NCBI RefSeq assembly: GCF_021018805.1
Contig: NC_086250.1
Location: forward strand, 63,036,822 to 63,100,821
From: Prinia subflava
Lineage: Eukaryota > Chordata > Aves > Passeriformes > Cisticolidae
DNA: 64,000 bases
Direction of reading: 5' to 3'
Shown here: positions 39,687-50,362 of the stretch, in pieces
Layout of the letters: each line of letters begins with the position of its first letter
Position numbering within the stretch: the stretch's first letter is position 1
Notes under the pieces: generated by a model
Seen by the model: only the letters and a program-made list of their open reading frames with translations
Databases searched by the model: none
Told to the model about the DNA's origin: nothing
Program-made: the position numbers and the translations under genes

Positions 39687-40125
39687 TGTAGGAAGGGGGC
39701 ACAAAGCTAGCCAGTCACTTCTTTTAAGTGCAGCTAACAAGTAATTTGCAAGTTCCCATATGCTAACAAGCAATTTGGTAATTCCCATATGAAGCTATTA
39801 TGAGAATGAGAAGTTCCTTTGCCACAACGATCTATTCTGAGGGTGAAAAACAAATGCACCTGTGTAAACAATAAGATTTGTCCCATGAGAATTTTTCCTT
39901 GTCCCAAAGGAAAAATGCAAACATATCTAGAGAGAGAAAATCTGATAGACATACATGATAGCCCTTAGTGACCAATGAACTGAGTTTCACTGTACTGCTG
40001 ACCAGTTAAGTTTAACACAGTGCCTTCTGATATTTCCTTAAGTATAAGCTTTGGGAGTAATAAAGGAGCCTTCTGAAAACTTTTACTGTGTCACTCTGTG
40101 TGTCTTGGCTGCCTCTACAATGACA
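39687..40125 (+). mobile_element. Solo LTR with 6-bp TSD, ERVK-like, 439 bp
   Basis: The element begins TGTAGG and ends ATGACA. It is flanked by identical 6-bp repeats TTCATC at 39681-39686 and 40126-40131. A TATA-like 'agtataagc' lies near 40041 and AATAAA at 40059-40064, giving the forward orientation. Within U3, 'gctaacaag.aattt...cccatatg' occurs twice in tandem (about 39733-39791). No internal retroviral sequence flanks it, so it is a solo LTR. A 6-bp duplication is usual for ERVK-type integrases; that class assignment is inferred. Confidence 0.85.
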
Positions 40126-40131
40126 TTCATC

Positions 40132-43100
40132 CTCCTGTGTTAAAGGGCCACAAGCTTTAAGTCAAAGTCCAGGACTGCGTCACCATTTTCTCTGCTTCTC
40201 CCAATATTCAGCCTGTTCTCTATGTGTGTTTCAGCCTGTTCTCTAATTCCTGCCCATTTCTTGCAGAGACATTGGCTATGACCTTGCCCACTTTAATGAA
40301 ATGAGATGGAAGCAAACTGCACTTTGAGTGCAGACTTTAGAGCATTTGCTGCACCCTGAACCTGATTTATGCCCCCACAGCCATTACAAGGAAAGGAGCA
40401 GCTGAGTTACCCTGCTTGCTCTCCTCCTTTTCTGGTGACATGATTAAACCTCAGAGCATTTACAAGTCTGTTGAGATCAACAGATTTTACGGAAAATCTG
40501 GTTTCAGAAAGCTTTAGTACTTTCTATTCATTATCTAATTTTCCATATTAATAACTTTAATACCCATTTTTTCCCCTGTAAATTATATGATAAAATTGAA
40601 GAAATGCTTATCATAGCCTCGATTGTATGAAAGCCTGAAAGAACAACACATTATACTTTAGTTGTTGTCTTAGCTCAGTATTCAGCAGCATCGGCTTCCA
40701 TTAATAGCATCTGTACCTGGTGTTATTTTACATAGTCTTGGCATCAGAATGTGTTATTTTTAATCAGAATAGACTTGTGATCAGTATTAATTTATTGACA
40801 AAATTAAGATTCAGAAAACACTATAGAGATAGATACAGTAAATTAAAGCTGATTTTAAAGAATATTCAATCAGAATGGGTCCAATTTTAAGACTGTGATA
40901 GCTTTCCACAGTTGAAAGCGTCACTGATTGCATTAAAATGGCTTTAGACATGTGGTGTTAGACCAGACAGTCATAGGTTAACCAGTTTTCTCCATCAGAA
41001 AACAAATTTCATGAAATTTTCAGGACATCATTCATTATACATTTCCTTTTGGTGCCTCCTTGAAATGCTCCACTTCAGACACTTAAAACACAATCAAGAT
41101 CACATAATCTCAGAAGTATTTTATTCCTAAGTGTACAGTCCCTGACTGTGCCCCAAGTAATGAGCGGATCAGTTTTATCTCTTGATGTGGTGCTAAAATG
41201 TGTAAGTAAAGTTATAAATTGTACTGAAAGTCACTAACATAAGAGACAGCAGAAACTAATCATTATTTTACAAACCCTAAATTCTAAACATTTAGGTTGT
41301 CTTGCTGTGCTCCAGATTGAATACTGTTTTATAATCTCAGAGTTGGGGAAGAAGAGTAGCTGCTTTAGTAAAACATTAGAGTCAGTGTTTTTTCTCATCA
41401 GAAGGGTTCCTTGTCTGTTGTGTATGACTGCCAGGTTTCTACTTTACTGAAGATAACATTGTTCAACCTGGCCAGTGCTTTTATTATGCACTTCTTCCCA
41501 ACACTTTGTGCAGGTAAATCAGAAGCAGTTGAAACTCTAATCACTTCTAGCTGCCTTTGATTAGGCATTATTTCAGATTTCTCAGCAGTTTGCAGAATCA
41601 AGAATACGGAGCATCATCAAAGCTGACTCTGGCATGAAGACTGAGAAATGGCCACCATGTAAAACTACATGGAAGGTTTTTCTGTCTCAGCATCCTCCTG
41701 TCACCTGCAGTTATTTGAATCTGCCATGGCAGTGTGAGATTGAATCATGACTTGGTGTTGCTGCATGTCAAGGATTTCTGGTCTCATTGTTGTTAAGGTC
41801 TGTTGCTGGTTAATCTCCATTATGTAATAGATAAAATATATGCCTCTCTTCTTGAAAAATAACATCAGTTACAGTATTGATTTTAATCTAGCACTTTTGT
41901 ATTGATAAAACATCATGTTTCTAAACAGGCTTTAATTGGTGTATGGAACCCAAATCTTTGAATTAGAGTTCACTAAAACCTGTCAGTTGTTTCTGAACTG
42001 CAATAATGGAAGTCTATTTTTTTAAAAAGCTATTTACACTACAGTCTCAAGATCAGAAAGGCAATAAGTTCTTACACATTGCAGCCTCTATATATCAACT
42101 AGCAGATTAATAGTAATTACTTTATTTTAGCACCAGATTATCTGATAATACTTAGAGGTCTTTGGAATTACAGTTCATGCTGTGTCACAGTGAGAGGTTT
42201 TATTCCTGCTCTGGATAAGGATCATCCTCTGCATAGATATCAGCATGGCAGATGGAAGGTATTAGGTGATTCCTATGCTTTATCTGGTCTGGTACGATTT
42301 TGGTTGTTTTTTTAAGAAACTTACTGCAGACACCCTTTTCTTTAGAAGTGATTGGTAAGTAACAGGTTGTTGGCATTTTTATTCTTATGTAAGGGTTAAG
42401 ATGGGAGAAAGGGAGGAGGGAAGAGAGAGACTGGAAGACACCATGTGAGAATAAAGGAAAGCAGAATGAAAAAAGTGACTGAAATTTATTCAAATGACCC
42501 TACAAGAAAACAAAGTTGCTTTTCCTCTCATTTTGATTTTTAGATAGGTTGTGAGTGTTCACTAAATATTTCAGGTAGATGGATTCTGCTAATGTTTGTT
42601 CCTGTTTTTCCAGCTCTAACTTGGAGTTAGAAAAATAATACTGTGAATCATGAGAAAGTTTTCAAAATACAATACCATACACATACCACTGACTTTGTTG
42701 CATATATGAAAGCTAATTTCTGAGGAAAGAACCTGGACTTTAATTCAATATCCTAGTGTCACAGCAAACAATTGTGAATCTCTTCTGGATTTCACTGGGA
42801 ACAGACTTTGACCTTGAAAAAGTACCTCTGTGTGAAAAAAAGTCCATCACTTAATACAGTGTTCTGAGTTATTTTATTTGAAAAATATGTGCTGTATTCA
42901 TACTCCCCAAAAGAAAAGCAAACATTTTTTTGCTTGTCATACTGTTTCAAATGTATAGCTACAAGGGAAAAATGTAATATAGGAGCTATGAATCACATTT
43001 TGAATCAAAGCCTTTAAAAGGTGGGGGAAGGCTGAGCCTTGCTGGAGCTGCTGCTTGCAGCTCTCATTTTCTGTAAAGTGTAATCAGTTGTGGCACCAGC

Positions 43101-45229
43101 AGCACGAGAGCCGGATGTCAGTGCTGGCAAAGGAGTTCCTGTTGTGCCTCACGACTGCCTAAGCATCTGAAGGGCAAAAGGAATCCTTCTGCTTTAAATA
43201 TCTAACATTTATTTTAAAATTTAAACAGAGAAGCTGTTCTTCTGAGAAAGGTACTAAAACTGGTAGGAGCGTGGTTTATGGTCCGTCACTGGGGATCCAT
43301 GTTACTTTCCCGTAGTACGGTGCATTCAGGATTAATAAGAATGCTTTGCTATTTCAGGTCTTGTGAAGCAATTTTTTAGGGCCATAGATTTTCTTGGTGA
43401 TATTTTGTTTGTGCTGTCTGTAGGAAAAAGGGGACCTTTGCACCAAATACTGGATGGCCAAAGGCAAACCACAAAATGAGATCCAGGGGCTGAGAGGGAT
43501 TTGAAGAAGGGTTTAGAAAGGGAAATCTGTGTATTTAACTTAAGAAGTGATGAAACATTAATCTAATATATAAATATTTGATGAGTGGACTTTTGAGGTA
43601 GATAAGGAGTGTTCAGGACAGCACTGAGCAGAACAGCTGAGTGCAGATAAGAGTTATGCAGAGAAAGGAAAGGCTGTGATAATACATGAAAAAAGAAAAA
43701 CTCCCTTTGATTGAAGTTTACTTTGAGTGTTGGTCTACAGAATAGTCTTCGAGTTCAGCAACAGAAGTATTACTATTTTGAACTCTTTATTAACATTATA
43801 TTACAGTAGTGAGCAGACTCTAAATGAGATCAAGGTCTTTTTTACTGAGCCATAGCTGAGAGCAAAATATGTCATGAGATAAATCCTGACTTGGAAATCT
43901 AATGAGATTGATAAGGCATATAAAAAAGAGAAGAAAAGTAAAGGCACGAGAGATTTCCTAAGGTTACAACCGAAGTAAGTGATGGATTTATTTATTTATT
44001 ATTAATTTATCTAGTGAAATAAAGCAGTGATACATGCACTTTAAAATTAGAGATGTGTACTAAGAGGAGATGAGCCAAACAACCCTTTCTTCTGGAAAAC
44101 TCTCCCATTTGCTAAAATTATCTCGCATAAGCAGAGTACTAGTGGCATTGTGAGTGCATTTTAGATTATTAGCATTTATCTCATAATAAGATCTGTGTTA
44201 GACATTTACACTGAATATTGTAAGCTCCTCTTAATGTATTACAGCTAGTAAACACATTTCCCTCATTGTTTTCCAATGCTGAAAAATGCATGAAGCTGGA
44301 GTTAAGAGAAAAGTCCCTCTAGTGAGGATTGCATAACTGTAGAAAAGGCTTTGCAATACCCTCTGGTTTTATGTAGATTATCTTTTCTTTAATAAGAATA
44401 AACTTATTTGAGAAGCTCTTATGATTCTTAAAATTTTTTAGGAAGCCTGGCAAGCCTTGGGAGTCCTGCAGTTTTCTGTGATTGCTGAGACAAAAGCTCT
44501 GTCTGGCAGGGGAGCCACATTTGACAATCAGAATTACCAAAACCAGCCCATCTATGTGCTGACTATGGACTCATAATATTAATGTCAAAAAATGTATTTT
44601 ACCACATGTCAGAAAACGCCACTGATGTTCCTAGTTTTCTTTTTTAATGACAAAGTGCAGGATCAAGATCCTAGCAGTACATGTAAAATTGTACAATGCA
44701 GTTTTCAAACACTAAAGGAAGATGCATGAAGTAATATGCCTCACAATTTGCTGATGTTTTGCACTCATTGTAGAGAAAAGATAAATATTTTTTAAGAGAA
44801 GATTTTCTTAGAAGAGAATGAGCCTTTCCAGGGTTATATAGCTTTCTGGCAGAATTGTACAATAGCATGTTACATTTTTAGGCACAGAAATATTGTGCAA
44901 TTTGTTTTAAAAACTTAATGTTTCTTGGGGTATACTTAACTTTATGAAGATAGGTAGTTCTTTTTGGTCTTGGTCTTAATTTCTATTTCTTTACATTTTA
45001 CCTCCTTTTCTCTCTTTTCTGTATCTATTTTTCTATTGTCTTTTCTGTCCTTTTAAAGAGTATTTGTTTCCTGCATCTTTCCTCTGACTTTTACAGCTTG
45101 TATCTGTATGGTTCTTCCCAGAAAACTGTGAAGGAAATCTTAACAACAGAAAATCAGTGAGTTTTAAATGAAGTAGGGTGCTGGTGGGACATTCATCACA
45201 CATCTATATAATTTTATAATCCATGTCTA
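40132..45229. other. Unassigned AT-rich non-coding DNA
   Basis: About 5 kb without a supportable gene. 43070-43340 is unusual in keeping several CpGs in an AT-rich setting. No repeat family recognised. Confidence 0.55.
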
Positions 45230-45277
45230 CAAAAACAAAACAAAAACCAAAAAGAAAACCAACCCAAACAAAAAAAT
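45230..45277. repeat. A/C-rich low-complexity tract
   Basis: Runs of A broken by C or CC (aaaaacaaaacaaaaacc and similar). Confidence 0.9.
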
Positions 45278-45981
45278 CGTGTTCCATAAAATCACCTTTC
45301 AGGTTTTAAGGCAGCTGAAGATACACCACACACATATTGTGGGAATGAAACCCTTGAATATAGATAAATTATCATTCAGTAGGATTGTCTTGAGTTTCAT
45401 GGGAACAAAAAACCCACAGTTCCTTTTTGCACTGTGTTTCCCTTTTATTTGAGTGCAGCTCTTGAAATGTGTTCAACATTGTGCAAATACAGACACGGAT
45501 TCTGTTGCAATTTATGTGCAGTATAAATAGATGAGAGAAGCAATACTCCCTGTAAACCACTGCCAATGTTTCCTTCCTTCTCCCAAAGGATTTCTCCTGA
45601 CTGTCCTTTTTCTCCAAGTGCAGAATGTCCCTGGACAGGTGTTTAAGGGTATGTTGCTTTCCTTCACCTCAGATCACCATCTGGCAGATTCCTGTTCAGC
45701 AAGACTCCAGAGGAGAGGGTGAACACTCGGATGGAAACAGACATTTGATGGTTCTGCCTGAAAGGTAGGGACTAACCCACGGTTCTCTTCTCTGCTCCTC
45801 CCTCGCTCTTTCCTCTCCTTGCAACCACCTTCATTCATTGCTTACATTCTTCCATTTCTCAGAGCACCCATAGATTTGTCCTTTTTCCCTTTCCTCCTCT
45901 TTTGTACCTTACACACCTGACCTGAAGCAGTTTTGTTTCTAATTTTGACTCCTTTTTGTTTCCTCCTTTATCCACCTGCAG
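45278..45981. other. Unassigned DNA with an exon-like open segment
   Basis: 45673-45764 is an open 92-nt segment bounded by a pyrimidine-rich acceptor (ccttcacctcag) and a donor (AG/GTAGGG). Its only fully open frame would not splice in frame to the terminal exon candidate at 46228, so it is not called as an exon. Confidence 0.3.
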
Positions 45982-45996
45982 ATCCCTCTGCTGCTG
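45982..45996 (+). CDS. Possible 15-nt microexon
   Basis: A 15-base segment lies between a strong acceptor (tttatccacctgcag) and a consensus donor (CTG/GTGAGT). Its length is a multiple of three. With one incoming base it reads n-AT CCC TCT GCT GCT G, which passes one base to the terminal exon candidate at 46228 and keeps that frame open. Short splice-like pairs arise by chance, so this is tentative and depends on the neighbour being real. Confidence 0.2.
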
Positions 45997-46227
45997 GTGA
46001 GTCCTTCAGCTCCTTCCCTCAGAGGAGACTAGGATTCAGGAGGAGAAGACCTAGACAATCCTGCAGTTGGGCAGCTGACAGTAACCACAGCATGTGCTGC
46101 TTGCCAGAGTTGTCTCCAGTTCTGATTGGGGGCTACATTTAGCAGTGATCAACTTTTGGTAATTATAATTGAGGCTTTTAAAACCATGAGGCATTAGTAA
46201 TTATAGATGTTAGTCTTTCCTTTCCAG

Positions 46228-46427
46228 TGCTTGTGGTTGCAGATGAAACATTTTCCAGAACAAAAAAGTCACATTATGAAAAATCTAAAGTCACAGGAGA
46301 ACCAGAACTTTCAGAAAAATCCCCAAAGAATAAAAAGCAGCATGATAAAACCTTAGGAGATGACGACACAGAGCAGGGTGCTGAAGAAATGTCAGCCAGT
46401 ACTGCAGCTCCAGCTGCATGTACTTGA
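46228..46427 (+). CDS. Possible terminal coding exon, Lys/Glu/Ser-rich, unidentified
   Basis: A very good acceptor (tagtctttcctttccag) precedes 46228, and a second one in the same frame 15 bases on (ttgtggttgcag) precedes 46243. From there the frame is open to TGA at 46425-46427. The peptide is hydrophilic, with ETFSRTKKSHYEKSK and KSPKNKKQHDKTLGDDD, then an Ala/Ser/Thr-rich end. Codon choice looks natural and is not repetitive. There is no domain, signal peptide or membrane segment, and no polyadenylation signal close downstream. I do not recognise the gene. It could be the last exon of an intrinsically disordered protein, a decayed pseudogene exon, or chance. Confidence 0.35.
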
Positions 46428-46928
46428 GAACTGGAGTTCAGGGAGATTAATCCCTCATCAGAAACACAGACCCTTTATATCTCCTATAAGTGGTTGGGCC
46501 TAAAAAGAGATATTGACATCTCTGAAAAGACAGCAAATGTGCAGAAAGCAAGTTAAAGAGCGCTCGCCTGCGCAGAAGGGCTGCAGCTGATGTGCCTGCA
46601 GTACCTTAAGTCCATCTGGCTGAGATATACAGAATACTCACAGCAACACAGTCTTTGGCAAATGGTGATATAGCTGCAGTGGAGCCTCGGGCATCATTGC
46701 TCATGGTACCTCAGACAGCTACCTTAGAGCTAATTATCTCTCTCTGTGCTATTGTCATGCTCTCTGAGAGAAGTCATCCATCAGGAGGTGCTTCGTGTGT
46801 CACATGAATCTTCTGTGGGTTCTTCAAGGTGCCAGCCACTGCTCCACCAGACACCTGCTCCTCCTCACTGATCTGAACAAGGGCACATGGACCTCAGGGA
46901 GGCTGGGGTGGGACAGCCTCCTGCTCTG
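46428..46928. other. Unassigned non-coding DNA
   Basis: Nothing recognisable. It would be the 3' UTR if the exon ending at 46427 is real. Confidence 0.5.
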
Positions 46929-47078
46929 CCCTGCCCTGCCCTGTCCTGCCCTGCCCTGCCCTGCCCTGCCCTGCCCTGTCCTGCCCTGTCCTGCCCTGCC
47001 CTGCCCTGCCCTGCCCTGTCCTGCCCTGCCCTGCCCTGCCCTGCCCTGTCCTGCCCTGTCCTGCCCTGCCCTGCCCTG
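46929..47078. repeat. Pentanucleotide array, 30 units of CCCTG with six TCCTG variants
   Basis: 150 bp in exact 5-bp register. Units 4, 11, 13, 19, 25 and 27 are TCCTG and the rest CCCTG. Units 11-16 and 25-30 have the same variant order (T C T C C C), which suggests duplication of a 70-bp block. The reverse strand reads GGGCA repeats. Long frames through it (PALPC, QGRAG) are artefacts of the period. Confidence 0.97.
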
Positions 47079-47279
47079 TTTAGGGTGGCAATTACACTTT
47101 GCTGTTGGATGCTTCATGGGGCAGTGCTGTGCAACTGAGAGAGAACACTGCGAGGATGGGCAGCAATTTTAGCACAGTATCCTTTGCAATGTAGCTGTGC
47201 AGAAACTGCCCTTTTTGCATGGTCCACCAAAATGCAGAAAACTTGTAAAATATGGTGCTGTCTCAAAATTATTTATGTG

Positions 47280-47600
47280 CAAGCTCAGAAAGAAAGTGAT
47301 GAGCTCCATTGGGAATGGGCAAAACTAGGTAAACAGGCAACACCACTGAGGATGAAGTTGAACAAGCACAATATAAAGCACATTGAAAGGAATGATTTAA
47401 GTTATAAGTACACACAGATGGTGCCTGAATTAGCTGCAGTCTCACGCAATAAAGAATTGGATTTTGTAGCAAAAAGCTCCCAGTCTGCTCAGAGATTGGG
47501 AAAGCAAAAGCATTTAGCTGCATCAAGGATGAGTGAAAATTACATGTTCAAAATCATGGCTTGTACATGCATGTCGACATATGACAGTGATTTCCTAAAT
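47280..47600 (+). mobile_element. CR1 LINE fragment, ORF2 reverse-transcriptase region
   Basis: The forward open frame ending at 47606 holds a run resembling the CR1 reverse transcriptase just after its catalytic centre. Blocks are WEWAKLGKQ, NIKHIERNDLSYKYTQM, PELAAVSRNKELDFVAKSS and QSAQR. In CR1 this region follows the catalytic aspartates, which are not in the fragment. The frame happens to be open but the sequence is diverged, with extra residues between the Trp-Ala and Met-Lys-Leu-Asn parts. It is a dead copy, not a host gene. Confidence 0.7.
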
Positions 47601-47606
47601 GTTTAA

Positions 47607-49703
47607 ATAACTGAGATTGGCAAGCAGATTTTTTTCTTTTTTCATATTATGCAAAGGGAGATTACAGAATCTGTAGGTAACTAATTTCATGGAAATACGG
47701 GGGAACTTGTCAACATCTCTAAGTACCAGTCTGCTTACTCCTAGCCCTCATCAGTGGAAAATGCATTGAAAATCAGATTGCCTTTTACAGGTAATCGTTG
47801 TTACCTCTGTCTCCCATGACTGGAGAAAACCAATTTAAATTAACAGTCTGGTACAGCAAGTCTGGATTTTGGGCTGCCCTGTGCAGGGTAATTGTCTGGG
47901 TGTAGTGCAGACCATTCCCTTCTTGAGCTCCCTATCCCACTGGTTCTGAGCAGCTCCTCACTGGGTGTGGGAAGATGAACAACCCTGTTAGGAAATATTT
48001 GCTTTATAAAGGCTAGAGAGACAGGTGTCATCTTAAAGACTGAGAATTTTGTTCTGAGAGATATGTCCCTGTGAGACAGGGAACCTGAGTATTTAAGGCA
48101 GAAGCAACGAATCAATCTTTTGGACCAAATTCTTGTTTGTACATCTGCAGACAGTAATTTGAACACTACGGGATTCATGTGCTACTGAGTCAGCAATATG
48201 TGGCTCAGTATCCCTAAAGATCTGAACACTGTAAAAACCCAGAGTTGTCATGAGTTTTAACTAGGGATTTTTAAGACTGGAATTCTCCTCAAGGAAACAC
48301 TTTTCAAATTACCAGAGCTACTGTGAAAGCAAAAAAGTTTTGGCCAATGGATGGCTGCAGACACTGATGATCTAGGTATAGCTGAAATATTAAGACCTTT
48401 ATGGCTCAAGACCAAATGTCAAATATGACTCATTATGACTGAGAGATCAATTTTAAGCAAAAATCCATTCAAATCAATAATAAGAACTAAAACTAGACAG
48501 GGAATGTATGAAAATAATTTCTTCTATGCAACATATGCATAAAAAGTTGTATGATTCTGAAATCACAGGTTTATTTTCATAAGAGCTTCAAACTTGCAAG
48601 GTTAATCTAGCAAAGGATGACTAATAGGCTTCAAAAAAGAAATAATTAAACAAAATCATCATTGCACCTCAGCCCATTATTTGAAAAATAATATAAAATC
48701 CCACATCTAACCTCCCTAACTAGTGTGTTTACTACCCAGTAGTTCTCAAGTTACCTGAGTTAATGTTCCAATAAAACATTCAGGCACAGTGAAGCTAAAA
48801 AGCAAACACAGCACAAAGCCTTTTTAAGATAGTAAAAAATGGTATTGCGTACAATTAAAAAAGGGAGATGTAACCTAACGCTACATATAGATGTAGGATC
48901 TGGTAGCAGACACCTGGTTTTGTACAGCTAAAATCCAGGAAGGCCTACAAACCACAAGGAACAGCATTTGGTATGGCAGCTCCCCACTATCACGTTTGGA
49001 AATAATCCTCCTTGTCAAAGTCATGTCCTGCTTTTCAGTAACATCACATTTTGATGGCATTATGATGTTGCTTCTCAGGAGCCTCAATGGATTTGCTTTG
49101 CTATTTTAATGAGATTATACATTGGGATTGCTATTTGCTTTCCAGAAATAACTATTATACTGCTTTGTGCCCACAAAATTGTACCTTCATACCTCCACAT
49201 TTGCAGTAAAACTTCTTTCCTATGTAATCTCAAGGAACAGTGATTTTATATTAACTTAAATGGGGCCTGCTAAATATATATGAATACTGTTTTGCCTCCC
49301 CAAGATTGTGTGCTATTTGCAGCATGACTGCAAATATATTTCAAGAAATAAAAACATAAAGCTGTATGTTATAAAATGAATGGGGATAATAACGTTCCTA
49401 TCCATTACTCAAGTACTTCATGCTGTAAATCAGCTGGCTAAGCTCGCACAAATCAAATAGTTGAAAATAGCGAGAACCTGAATTTTCTTTTATTAATGAA
49501 CATACTCCTGAAAAAAAAAATTTAAAAGCATATGTCAATACCTAAGATGTTGATAGAAACAGAAAAAAATGAATACCAAAACATGGAAAAAAGCTCAGCT
49601 CAATTTGCTTGCTTGCTGGTGAGCTCAGCAATTCAGGTGCTTGATAACACTCCTGCTTCCAACAATTCCCACCCTTCTAATTTCCTACACATCCCTCCCC
49701 TAT
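47607..49703. other. Unassigned AT-rich non-coding DNA
   Basis: No gene or repeat family supported. Confidence 0.55.
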
Positions 49704-49808
49704 CAAAAAACCAAAACAAACCAAACCAACCAACCAAAAAAACCAACCCATAAAAAAACCCCACAAAACAAACCCAAAACCAAACCAACAAACAAACAAA
49801 TAAATAAA
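49704..49808. repeat. A/C-rich low-complexity tract
   Basis: About 105 bp of AAACC, CAAAA and CAAC words with almost no G or T on the + strand, ending in (AAAC/AAAT)n. It has the opposite polarity to the T/G tract at 30938. Confidence 0.93.
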
Positions 49809-50153
49809 TGTTAAAAAGAATATTGGGATAGAAAATGAGGTTTTCAGGGCCTGGGCAGCCACTTACCCTTGCTGGAGAAATGACAAACACAGAGTAGGCT
49901 TGTCTTACTCATGAAATAAGGCACAGTCTTGCTTTCAGGAATAGTCTTTAACCTGAACAGTTGCAACCTGACTTTAGAAACAGGACTTGTGAGTGATGGG
50001 CTTTGGAAGAAAAATAAGTGAGCTGAATTTTTTTTGCAGTCCCCATTATGGGAAGGGTTTTGCCTGTTTAGCATCACATAGCCACCATGCTGGGGACTGT
50101 TATAGGGTGATCATGTGCAATGGTGTCAGTATGAATCTGTAGATAATAAAGCA
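49809..50153. other. Unassigned non-coding DNA
   Basis: Nothing recognisable. Confidence 0.5.
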
Positions 50154-50214
50154 ACAGAGAAACACAAAGAAACAGAGAAACACGGAGAAACACAGAGAAA
50201 CATGGAGAAACACA
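50154..50214. repeat. 10-bp minisatellite around GAGAAACACA, about six copies
   Basis: Units such as gagaaacacg, gagaaacaca and gagaaacatg follow each other, with one shortened copy. Confidence 0.9.
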
Positions 50215-50356
50215 GCCCATGCTTTTGGCTGGCCTCACCTTCCTGGCGTGTCGTGGCCGAACGGGCAGTGCTCCGCTCGTATTCCCTGTGCTCAGAGCCA
50301 GCTGCTCTGATCTGCTGCCCTTGGGCTCCAGAGGGGTCCAGCTGTGTGTCCTAATG
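50215..50356. other. GC-rich segment with CpGs, unassigned
   Basis: About 140 bp, GC-richer than its flanks with several CpGs (ggcgtgtcgtggccgaacgg). No family recognised. It lies between the 10-bp array and the LTR. Confidence 0.4.
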
Positions 50357-50362
50357 CTTTCT

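Noticed and set aside
46795..47172. Pro/Cys/Leu-rich and Gly/Arg/Gln-rich frames
   Set aside because: They are produced by the CCCTG pentamer array.
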